Assembly (NCBI GenBank): GCA_000961595.1 | Contig: LADO01000026.1 | Location: 1 to 43,385 of the forward strand | Direction: 5' to 3' | From: Peptococcaceae bacterium BRH_c4b | GTDB taxonomy: Bacteria; Bacillota; Desulfotomaculia; Desulfotomaculales; Desulfocucumaceae | Length of the DNA stretch: 43,385 bases | Part shown: positions 8,163-15,797 of the stretch, piece after piece | Layout: each line of letters opens with the position of its first letter | Numbering within the stretch: position 1 is the stretch's first letter | Program-made: the position numbers and the translations under genes | The notes under the pieces: generated by a model | Database searches by the model: none | Seen by the model: the letters and a program-made list of their open reading frames with translations, nothing else | What the model was told of the DNA's origin: nothing

Positions 8163-10820
8163 ATGGACGATATATTCACACTATCTCCGGATGAAGTATA
8201 TCACCGCCTTGGCTCGCGCCCGGAAGGCCTGAATCCCGGGGAGATTAAGGAAAAATCAATACAAAAAGATGATAAGCCGGTGAAAACGAACTGGCCTATT
8301 GATATTGCCGGGAAAATAATCAGGCAGTTTACACACTTCTTTGCGATTATATTATGGACGGCCGCGGCTCTTTGCTTTTTCGTGGATTACTATCAACCAG
8401 GTGAAGGTATGCAGGCACTGGGATGGACGGTATTACTGGTTATCTTTATTAACGGTTTTTTTAGTTTTATTCAGGAGTTTCGTGCCGAAAAGGCGGCTCA
8501 GGCACTGAAAAATATGCTTCCGCAAAAAGTCAGGGTAATCAGGGAGGGAGACATAACCGGGATATTTGTTGAACAACTGGTTGTAGGAGATGTGTTGCTT
8601 CTGGAAGAGGGGGACCGTGTGCCGGCGGATGTCCGGCTGGTGGAAGCTTACGGACTTCAGGTTAGTAATGCTACTTTAACCGGCGAAGCGGATATTTTGC
8701 AGAGAGATGCCCGGTGTAGTGAAGCCACTTCTGTATTTGAAGCGGAGAATGTCCTTTTATCTGGAACCATGGTTATGTCCGGGCGAGGCAAAGGAGTTGT
8801 CTTCGCTACGGGAAGCGGCAGCCAATTCGGCAGGGTTACAATGTTGACAACAGGCATTAAAAAATCCATGAGCCCCCTAGAAAAAGAAATCGTCAGGGTT
8901 TCCAGAACCATCACATATATAGCTGCTGGTCTTGGTACGGTTTTTTTTATACTCGGTTTGCTGATGGGCAGGTCCTTGTGGTTTAACATCCTTTTTGCCA
9001 TTGGCATAATTGTGGCTCTGGTCCCGGAAGGGCTTCTGCCTACGGTGACTTTAACTCTGGCAGTGGGCAGTCAGAGAATGGCCAAACGTAATGTTCTGGT
9101 GAAAAGGTTAAACTCCATTGAAACACTGGGCTGTACCACTGTTATATGTACAGACAAAACGGGAACTATTACGGAAAATAATATGCGCCTGGAAAATCTA
9201 TGGCTCCTGAACGACGATCCGTCAACCCGGTGTAAAGCGTATCTTGCCATGGGATTTGCCAATAGCTTGCAATTTGACACCGCCATTGGCAAGGCCGGTG
9301 GAGATCCAATGGAGATGGCGCTAATAAATGCTACCGGAGAATATTTTCATGAAACAGGTATGCAGGTTAAAGCCAAAAGACTTGGGGAATTCGGTTTTAC
9401 TTCGGATAGAAAGCGTATGTCCGTTTTATATATGGACAACTTAAAAGAAGAATTGTTTCTTGCTGCCAAGGGTGCTCCTGAAGTAATTCTACCCTTGTGC
9501 AACCTCACTGATCCAGAAAGAATGCGTATAGAAGAAATCATAACCGGAATGGCCGGGCAGGCCATGCGGGTTATCGCACTGGCCGTACGAATGCCAGCAG
9601 ATACCGCTAAAGAAGGTCTGAGCCCGGAAGCCCCTGTGGAGTTGTGGGAAAAAGATATGACTTTTGTCGCCCTGGCTGGTCTTGCCGACCCAGTGCGGGA
9701 AGATGTGCCAGATGCCGTATTTATATGCCGGGAAGCAGGTATACGGGTGATGATGATAACCGGAGACGCTCCCGCGACCGCCAGCGCAGTGGCTGCCAGA
9801 GCCAGGATTATCCCTGAAGAAGCCAACCCGGTGGTTTTGACAGGAAAATCTATCAATGAGTTGAGCAATGAAGAATTTAAATCCGCTCTGCGCTCGCCCC
9901 ATATTATCTTTGCTCGAATGCAGCCCGAACATAAACTGAAAGTTGTTACAGCCTTGCAGGAGATGGGTGAAGTGGTGGCGATGACTGGGGACGGTGTTAA
10001 TGATGCCCCTGCCCTGCGCAAATCCGATATCGGTATAGCTATGGGGCTGCGTGGGACCGATGTCGCCAGGGAAACAGCGGATATGGTGCTTCTTGACGAT
10101 CATTTCGCTACAATAGTAAACGCCATAGAAGAGGGACGTAGTATTTTTGCTAATATTAGAAAATTTATGTCTTATTTTTTCGCAAGTAATACACCGGAAT
10201 TGGTGCCTTTTTTATGTTACGTTTTGCTTGGAATTCCGCTGCCTCTATCAATTATACAGATTATGGCCATCGACCTGGGTACCGACTTGCTGCCGGCGCT
10301 GGCCCTTGGTCTCGAGAAGCCCCGTAAGGAAATGATGAAGAGACTGCCAAGGAGGCGTGAGGAACGATTGCTGTCAGCAGGTATATTGTTTAGGGCTTAT
10401 ATATTTCTTGGAAGTATAGAGGCGGTGGCGGGAATGTCGGGCTACTTTTTTGTGCTCAGCAAAGGTGACTGGCAGTGGGGTCGGTCTTTGGGGATCAATG
10501 ACCCGCTTTATCTACAAGCGACCACAGCCTGTCTGGTTGCTATTATTATATCTCAGATGGCCAATCTTTTTGCCTGCCGTTCCCATTATGATTCGGCCTT
10601 TAGCATTCCTTTAAAAAACAATCCTTATATAATATTAGGCCTGTTATGGGAGATAACGGCTTTAATTGTTATTGTTTATACGAGGCCCGGGCAACTATTG
10701 TTCAGAACACTCCCGTTTGATACGGACGCCTGGTTATTCCTGTTAGTGTTTCCTCCTATATTGCTCATGTTTGATGAAGCAAGAAAGAAAATGGTACGGA
10801 TGAAAAATCTATACAATTAA
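8163..10820 (+). CDS. P-type cation ATPase, Na,K-ATPase-like (P2) class
   Basis: ATP-driven cation pump of the inner membrane, about 885 aa. Order of motifs: N-terminal cytoplasmic segment, TM1-2, actuator loop with TLTGEAD, TM3-4 with VPEGLLPTVTLT, phosphorylation site CTDKTGT (Asp about 331), nucleotide domain, hinge MTGDGVNDAPALRKSDIG (about 607), then C-terminal TM helices with SNTPELVPF and IDLGTDLLPALALGLE. PEGLL in TM4 and IDLGTD in TM6 are typical of Na,K-/H,K-ATPases rather than SERCA (PEGLP), so Na+/K+ specificity is a fair guess but not proven. ATG 8163 is chosen because AAGGAA lies 6 nt upstream; TTG 8157 is the alternative. It does not belong to the aromatic pathway and came in with, or beside, the RAYT elements. 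Confidence 0.9.
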   Translation: MDDIFTLSPDEVYHRLGSRPEGLNPGEIKEKSIQKDDKPVKTNWPIDIAGKIIRQFTHFFAIILWTAAALCFFVDYYQPGEGMQALGWTVLLVIFINGFFSFIQEFRAEKAAQALKNMLPQKVRVIREGDITGIFVEQLVVGDVLLLEEGDRVPADVRLVEAYGLQVSNATLTGEADILQRDARCSEATSVFEAENVLLSGTMVMSGRGKGVVFATGSGSQFGRVTMLTTGIKKSMSPLEKEIVRVSRTITYIAAGLGTVFFILGLLMGRSLWFNILFAIGIIVALVPEGLLPTVTLTLAVGSQRMAKRNVLVKRLNSIETLGCTTVICTDKTGTITENNMRLENLWLLNDDPSTRCKAYLAMGFANSLQFDTAIGKAGGDPMEMALINATGEYFHETGMQVKAKRLGEFGFTSDRKRMSVLYMDNLKEELFLAAKGAPEVILPLCNLTDPERMRIEEIITGMAGQAMRVIALAVRMPADTAKEGLSPEAPVELWEKDMTFVALAGLADPVREDVPDAVFICREAGIRVMMITGDAPATASAVAARARIIPEEANPVVLTGKSINELSNEEFKSALRSPHIIFARMQPEHKLKVVTALQEMGEVVAMTGDGVNDAPALRKSDIGIAMGLRGTDVARETADMVLLDDHFATIVNAIEEGRSIFANIRKFMSYFFASNTPELVPFLCYVLLGIPLPLSIIQIMAIDLGTDLLPALALGLEKPRKEMMKRLPRRREERLLSAGILFRAYIFLGSIEAVAGMSGYFFVLSKGDWQWGRSLGINDPLYLQATTACLVAIIISQMANLFACRSHYDSAFSIPLKNNPYIILGLLWEITALIVIVYTRPGQLLFRTLPFDTDAWLFLLVFPPILLMFDEARKKMVRMKNLYN

Positions 10821-10884
10821 GGATAGTTATGTAATTAGAACGATACAAGAAAAACAGTGAAATTAGAGTAGGCTATAGAAGGGA

Positions 10885-11019
10885 CTGATTACAACAAAGA
10901 AGCTGAAGGTTGGGCTTATAATAGTGTTGAGTATAGTATTTGGTGTTATTCTGTTATCATTTATATTTTCTTTTCTAATAGGGCTTATTGGTTTTGGCCC
11001 CGGGCCGTTTAGCGCATGA
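10885..11019 (+). other. Possible small single-TM peptide or remnant
   Basis: An open frame of about 45 codons between an upstream stop at 876 (10876-10878) and TGA 11017. The translation has a Lys-rich start (TTKKLKVG), one strongly hydrophobic helix (about 25 residues) and a GFGPGPFSA tail. There is no ATG, GTG or TTG in a good position; only CTG/ATT near 10885-10890, after AGAAGGGA. It is either a gene with a rare start or a fragment with a lost 5' end. No function assigned. Confidence 0.3.
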
Positions 11020-11024
11020 AATCC

Positions 11025-11128
11025 GGATGCTTTCTGCTAAGGAAATAGGGAATAACATAAAAGTATCCGATGTGGCAATAGTTGACATGCTGAAAAGGCA
11101 TAACTTAATAACTTAGTTAACCGGTACC
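11025..11128 (+). mobile_element. Internally deleted copy of the RAYT element (MITE-like)
   Basis: The segment joins a 16-base block found upstream of the RAYT gene (GGATGCTTTCTGCTAA, 7247-7262) to a copy of the element's 3' end (8052-8142, 5 differences in 91 bases). About 790 bp is missing, with TAA shared at the junction. The last codons of the transposase (GNNIKVSDVAIVDML…) are kept without stops, with only two amino-acid changes. It ends in a 29-bp repeat (11100-11128) that is the exact inverse of the repeat at 7209-7237. The left repeat of this copy is missing. Confidence 0.85.
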
Positions 11129-11349
11129 TATCTATATCTAGTCAGGTTCGAACTTATATGGTAATATTTATTTCGTAGGATGGTTTATTGATCAAATACG
11201 GTAGGATGGTAGTATGGTAGGGGGGATAATATGAGAGAGTTTTGACTCCGTGCCCCTTGATGGGGTTTTTTGCGTTTTTATTCAGTTTTTTAATAATAAC
11301 AGGGTAAAATATTGCTGAATATGGAACAGCATAACGGGGGTATGATGAA
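11129..11349 (+). promoter_or_regulatory. aroF upstream region: candidate promoter, short hairpin with T-run
   Basis: A possible sigma-A promoter is TTGATC 11188-11193, 16 bp, TAGTAT 11210-11215. A four-codon frame ATG-AGA-GAG-TTT-TGA starts at 11231, followed by CCCC-TTGAT-GGGG and six T (11253-11271), a weak terminator-like hairpin. The sequence TAGGATGG occurs twice (about 11176 and 11202). After the insertion upstream, aroF and the genes below it probably depend on this region for transcription. No T-box signature was seen. Confidence 0.35.
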
Positions 11350-12363
11350 ATGATTGTGGTTATGAATCAAGGCGCCGCAGAGGCCGAAATAAAAGAGGTT
11401 TTGAAAAAACTGGAAAAATACGGATTTCAAATACACTTGTCCCAGGGTGTGGAAAGAACCATTATAGGAGCTATCGGGGACAAAACCCGTTTAAAAAGCG
11501 ATGCTCTGGAAGTAATGCCGGGGGTGGAAAAAGTGATGCCCATTCTGCAGCCCTACAAGCTGGCAGGCAGGGCTTTTAAGCAGGGAAACACGGAAATAAA
11601 AATAGGTAACATAACCATTGGCGGGAATACCATTCAGGTAATGGCCGGACCCTGTGCCGTGGAAAGCAGGGAGCAACTGCTGGAAGCGGCCCGGGCGGTA
11701 AAGGCGGCCGGTGCCACCATGCTGCGGGGCGGGGCGTACAAACCCAGGACATCACCCTACTCTTTCCAGGGGCTAGAAGAAGAAGGCCTGGAACTTTTGG
11801 CCGAGGCCAGAGAACTGACCGGATTGTATATCGTTACCGAGGTCATGGATACGAAGACACTGCCTCTGGTGGCCCAATACGCCGACATATTACAAATCGG
11901 CACAAGGAACATGCAAAACTTTGTCCTGCTCAAGGAAGTGGCCACTGCCGGCAGGCCGGTGCTTTTGAAAAGGGGAATATCCGCTACCATTGAAGAGTGG
12001 TTGATGGCTGCCGAATATATCATGGCCGGCGGCAACCATCAGGTCATTCTTTGTGAGAGGGGTATCCGCAGCTACGACACTTATACCAGGAACACGCTGG
12101 ATCTTACTGCCGTACCTGTATTGAAGAATATTACTCACCTGCCGGTTATAGTTGATCCCAGCCATGCCATCGGTAAATGGCAGTACGTTCCCACCATGGC
12201 CAAAGCTGCCGTGGTGTCTGGAGCGGATGGGTTGCTTATTGAGGTGCACCCCAACCCCACGGAAGCACTTTGTGACGGCCCCCAATCCCTTACTCCGGAG
12301 AATTTTAACACACTTATGGAAGATCTGAGAGCTTTCGCAGCATTGTTGCAGCGGAATATATGA
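11350..12363 (+). CDS. aroF: 3-deoxy-7-phosphoheptulonate (DAHP) synthase, AroA-Ibeta type with ferredoxin-like N-domain
   Basis: Condenses phosphoenolpyruvate and erythrose-4-phosphate, the entry step of the shikimate pathway. 337 aa. The first ~70 residues ([18 protein letters not shown]…) form the small ferredoxin-like regulatory domain seen in Thermotoga-type enzymes, which binds Tyr/Phe in that family. The barrel follows with [31 protein letters not shown] and [16 protein letters not shown] at 11336-11340 precedes ATG 11350. First gene of the downstream aro block, 13 nt before tyrA. Confidence 0.94.
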   Translation: MIVVMNQGAAEAEIKEVLKKLEKYGFQIHLSQGVERTIIGAIGDKTRLKSDALEVMPGVEKVMPILQPYKLAGRAFKQGNTEIKIGNITIGGNTIQVMAGPCAVESREQLLEAARAVKAAGATMLRGGAYKPRTSPYSFQGLEEEGLELLAEARELTGLYIVTEVMDTKTLPLVAQYADILQIGTRNMQNFVLLKEVATAGRPVLLKRGISATIEEWLMAAEYIMAGGNHQVILCERGIRSYDTYTRNTLDLTAVPVLKNITHLPVIVDPSHAIGKWQYVPTMAKAAVVSGADGLLIEVHPNPTEALCDGPQSLTPENFNTLMEDLRAFAALLQRNI

Positions 12364-12376
12364 GGAAAAGAATAAT

Positions 12377-13495
12377 ATGATTTCAACTACTGGCAAAAAA
12401 CATCTGTTTAAACGGGTGGCTATTATAGGAGTAGGACTCATCGGTGGCTCGCTGGGGCTTGCCATTAACAGCAGGGGCCTGGCAGGTGAGGTGCTGGGTA
12501 TAGGTAGAAGCGAAAACACTCTGGAACTTGCGGCAGAATGCGGCGCCATCAATAGCAGCAGTACCAAACCGGACGCCGTCGCCGGCGCCGACCTGATTGT
12601 GCTGGCAACACCGGTGGGGGCGACGGTTGAGGTATTACGAACCGTTGTCCCGTACATTACGCCCGGCACACTGCTGACCGATGTGGGCAGCACCAAAACC
12701 GGTGTAATAAAAGGTATCCGGGAAATACTGCCGGAGCATTCTTTTTTTATTGGCGGTCACCCCATGGCAGGCTCGGAAAGGGCCGGTATCAGTGGCGCTG
12801 ATCCCTATCTGTTTGAAAATGCCTTTTATATTATAACCCCTGACGAAAATTCCAGGGATGAGGATTTGCGACGACTCAGAGAATTGGTGGAGGGTATAGG
12901 TGCCAAGCCGGTTATTATGTTACCGGTCAAGCACGACCTTTCCGTAGCCGCAGTCAGCCACCTGCCGCATTTACTGGCAGCCTCGCTGGTTAATTTCTTA
13001 TTTGATTTGCCGGAAGGTGAGGAAATATCTCCCCTTGCCGCAGGCGGGTTCAGGGATACCACCAGGATTGCGGTCGGCAACCCGGTGATGTGGAGAGATA
13101 TATTTTTGTCCAACAGGGAAGCCATTTTGGGTTTACTGGAAAAATTCCGCACCAATATAGATAATTTATCCCAGGCCATTGATTCCGCTGACGGGAAGGA
13201 AATATACCGGCTCCTTGACCGGGCCAGGAAATTAAAACTGGGCATGCCGGCCAGAACAAAGGGTTATCTCCCCATGCTCTGGGAGATAGTGGTGACCATA
13301 CCCGACAGCCCGGGGATGATATCTGAAATTACCGGTTTCCTGGGCAGGAACGGCATTAATATCGCCGATATTGAGATTATGCGGGTCAGGGAAGGAGAAG
13401 GGGGCACCATCCGGCTGGGCTTTGCCACCGAGGACGAACAATCCGGGGCGGTGGAAATTTTGCGCAGTTCAGGGTATATTGTTATAAAGAGATAG
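12377..13495 (+). CDS. tyrA: Prephenate dehydrogenase with C-terminal ACT domain
   Basis: NAD-dependent oxidative decarboxylation of prephenate to 4-hydroxyphenylpyruvate for tyrosine synthesis. 372 aa. Rossmann motif IIGVGLIGGSLG at the N-terminus, GSTKTGV and FIGGHPMAGSERAG mark the catalytic region, and a C-terminal ACT domain starts near residue 300 (VVTIPDSPGMISEITGFLG), so allosteric tyrosine control is likely. Two bases separate its stop from the aroA start. Confidence 0.94.
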   Translation: MISTTGKKHLFKRVAIIGVGLIGGSLGLAINSRGLAGEVLGIGRSENTLELAAECGAINSSSTKPDAVAGADLIVLATPVGATVEVLRTVVPYITPGTLLTDVGSTKTGVIKGIREILPEHSFFIGGHPMAGSERAGISGADPYLFENAFYIITPDENSRDEDLRRLRELVEGIGAKPVIMLPVKHDLSVAAVSHLPHLLAASLVNFLFDLPEGEEISPLAAGGFRDTTRIAVGNPVMWRDIFLSNREAILGLLEKFRTNIDNLSQAIDSADGKEIYRLLDRARKLKLGMPARTKGYLPMLWEIVVTIPDSPGMISEITGFLGRNGINIADIEIMRVREGEGGTIRLGFATEDEQSGAVEILRSSGYIVIKR

Positions 13496-13497
13496 GA

Positions 13498-14793
13498 GTG
13501 TTTGCCATAAACAAGCTTGTCCGACCACCAAAATCATTAAAAGGTACAATCCGGGTTCCCGGTGACAAGTCGATATCGCACCGGGCAGTCATGCTGGGTG
13601 CCCTGGCTGAAGGAGACACCAGAATAGAAAATTTCCTTCCCGGCGAGGACTGTCTTTCCACCATCAGCTGCTTTAAAGCCATGGGTGTTCAATTTACTAT
13701 GGAGCAGGGCGGCACCACCGTAACTGTGCATGGCAAGGGAGTCCGGGGCCTGCGCGAACCTGCTACGGTGCTGGATGCCGGCAACTCAGGCACAACTATG
13801 CGCCTGCTGCTGGGCATACTTGCAGGGCAGCCATTTTTCAGCACTATTACCGGGGACGCATCCCTGGTTAATAGACCCATGGGCAGGGTAACCGGGCTGC
13901 TGGCCCGGATGGGGGCCGGGATATGGGGTAGGCAGGGTGGAAACTATGCTCCACTGGCTGTTAAAGGTGGAAATCTCACAGGGGTAACCCTGCATTCACA
14001 GGTGGCCAGCGCCCAGGTCAAATCAGCGGTGCTGCTGGCAGGGCTTTTCGCCGCTGGTGAGACTACTCTGGTGGAACCGGCCCAATCCAGGGACCATACC
14101 GAAAGAATGCTGGAATATTTTGGCGCGGCGGTATCAAAAAGGGACACGGCGGTAACTGTACAGGGCGGGGTGGAACTTAAGGCTGCGGATATATTTGTGC
14201 CGGGAGATATTTCCTCGGCAGCTTTTATTATGGTAGCGGCTTCCATAGTACCTGATTCAGACGTAACCATAACAGAAGTGGGAGTAAATCCCACCCGGGA
14301 TGGCATAATCGAAGTTTTGAAAGCTATGGGTGCGGATATACAAGTCAAAAATTATACCGTTATAAACGGTGAGCCTGTGGCGGAAATCCGGATTAAACAC
14401 GCACCATTGAAAGGGGTAGAAATCTCCGGGAGCATGATACCCCGCACAATTGATGAAATACCGGTGCTGGCGGTGGCAGGCGCCTGCGCCTCCGGAGAGA
14501 CTGTAATCCGTGACGCTGCCGAGCTGAAGGTAAAGGAAACCGACCGGATACGTGCCGTGGTAGAAGAACTTGGCAAATTTGGGGTTGCTATCAGGGAACT
14601 GCCCGATGGTATGATCATAAGGCAAAGTCAGTTGGCGGGAGCTGTCAGCAACAGCCGGGGAGACCACCGAATGGCCATGGCTGCCGCAGTGGCAGGGTTG
14701 GCTGCCACTGGAGAGTCACTGGTAGAAGACGCAGCATGCATAAATATTTCTTTCCCGGGTTTTTTTGATTTATTGGATTCTCTTCGGGAATAA
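13498..14793 (+). CDS. aroA: 3-phosphoshikimate 1-carboxyvinyltransferase (EPSP synthase)
   Basis: Adds enolpyruvate to shikimate-3-phosphate. 431 aa. Signature segments in order: VPGDKSISHRAVM, DAGNSGTTMRLLLG, NRPMGRV, SAQVKSAVLLAGLFA, RTIDEIPVLAVAG, KVKETDRI and DHRMAMA. GTG 13498 directly follows the tyrA stop, which suggests coupled translation. I did not try to assign it to the glyphosate-sensitive or insensitive class. Confidence 0.95.
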   Translation: MFAINKLVRPPKSLKGTIRVPGDKSISHRAVMLGALAEGDTRIENFLPGEDCLSTISCFKAMGVQFTMEQGGTTVTVHGKGVRGLREPATVLDAGNSGTTMRLLLGILAGQPFFSTITGDASLVNRPMGRVTGLLARMGAGIWGRQGGNYAPLAVKGGNLTGVTLHSQVASAQVKSAVLLAGLFAAGETTLVEPAQSRDHTERMLEYFGAAVSKRDTAVTVQGGVELKAADIFVPGDISSAAFIMVAASIVPDSDVTITEVGVNPTRDGIIEVLKAMGADIQVKNYTVINGEPVAEIRIKHAPLKGVEISGSMIPRTIDEIPVLAVAGACASGETVIRDAAELKVKETDRIRAVVEELGKFGVAIRELPDGMIIRQSQLAGAVSNSRGDHRMAMAAAVAGLAATGESLVEDAACINISFPGFFDLLDSLRE

Positions 14794-14916
14794 TATAAAT
14801 AATTAGAATATACTACTTTTAACCAGGCATATTATTTCTTTAAAATAAAAAAAGGGAATATTAATGGGGTTGTCGAAAAATACCAGTGTATTTGTGTTTG
14901 CTAAGGTTGGTAATGT

Positions 14917-15597
14917 GTGATGTTTCTGGGTTTAAAAATTGCCATTGATGGGCCCGCCGGAGCCGGAAAGAGTACTGTAGCTAAAAAATTGGCTTGCCGG
15001 CTGGGCTTTTTGTATATTGATACCGGGGCTATGTACAGGGCAGTTACTTATGAAGCGCTTCTGAAAGGCGTCTCCATGGAAGATGAAATTGCTTTAACGG
15101 ATCTGGCCCGTAATATCAATATCACTCTTTCTGTGGATCCGGATAATGAAACCCGTATTTTCGTGGACCTGATGGAGGTAACCCGGGAAATACGGGAGCC
15201 GGTCATATCCAGGCATGTTTCCCTGGTGGCCAGGGTATCCGGGGTACGCCGTGAATTGGTACGGCTGCAGCAGCAAATGGCTGCTGCTGGCGGAGTTGTT
15301 ATGGAAGGTAGGGACATAGGCACGGTTGTGCTGCCTGATGCGGATTTTAAGTTCTACCTTACCGCTTCCCCCCTGGAAAGGGCAAAAAGGCGGGCCAGGG
15401 AACTGGAGGAAAATGGTCATCGGATCGATCTGGACCAGCTTGCCGGGGAAATTGCCGAAAGGGATAAAATAGACAGTACCAGAGTAACTGATCCGCTGAG
15501 ACCGGCAACGGAGGCGGAAATAATAGATTGTTCCGCTGTTGATGCAGAGCAGGTTGTCCAGATGATTGTAGAGAAGGTAGCCGGGAGGATTGGTTAA
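14917..15597 (+). CDS. cmk: Cytidylate kinase
   Basis: Phosphorylates CMP and dCMP. 226 aa. P-loop IDGPAGAGKST near the N-terminus, FLYIDTGAMYRAVTYEA for substrate binding, and MEGRDIGTVVLPDADFKFYLTAS. Start is GTG 14917 or ATG 14920. The 123-bp gap from aroA holds no clear terminator. Its stop overlaps the ATG of the plsC remnant (TAATG), the coupling expected for an intact cmk-plsC pair. Confidence 0.94.
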   Translation: MMFLGLKIAIDGPAGAGKSTVAKKLACRLGFLYIDTGAMYRAVTYEALLKGVSMEDEIALTDLARNINITLSVDPDNETRIFVDLMEVTREIREPVISRHVSLVARVSGVRRELVRLQQQMAAAGGVVMEGRDIGTVVLPDADFKFYLTASPLERAKRRARELEENGHRIDLDQLAGEIAERDKIDSTRVTDPLRPATEAEIIDCSAVDAEQVVQMIVEKVAGRIG

Positions 15598-15730
15598 TGC
15601 TGTACCGGTTTGCCAAGTTGCTATGTGCGACGGTACTCATAGGGGCAAAAAGGCCGGCAGGCAGGAATTAATCGAGATTAGCCGTAATGTAATGGGCAAA
15701 ATCTCCGGACTGCTGGATAATATAAATTGA
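15597..15730 (+). pseudogene. plsC: Collapsed plsC (1-acylglycerol-3-phosphate acyltransferase) remnant
   Basis: From ATG 15597 the peptide MLYRFAKLLCATVLIGAKRP is the usual start of PlsC, then stops at 15669. In another frame 15665-15730 encodes ELIEISRNVMGKISGLLDNI and a stop, resembling the C-terminal helix of PlsC. The roughly 150-residue catalytic middle, with the HX4D motif, is gone. cmk-plsC-ispH is a common order in this group, which supports the reading. The acyltransferase must be supplied elsewhere in the genome if needed. Confidence 0.7.
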
Positions 15731-15797
15731 ATATGTTTTATTACATATAAAGCCGGTACTGTACACCGGGAGATATGTTAGAAGCGGTGATAAATTG

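Noticed and set aside
11231-11245. Four-codon peptide M-R-E-F before a hairpin as a Phe leader peptide attenuator
   Set aside because: Only one Phe codon and a 4-bp stem; too weak to claim attenuation.
11129-11349. Repeated TAGGATGG and TAG triplets upstream of aroF as a TRAP site
   Set aside because: Spacing between TAGs is five or more bases and irregular; TRAP sites need 2-3 nt spacers as in the trpE leader.
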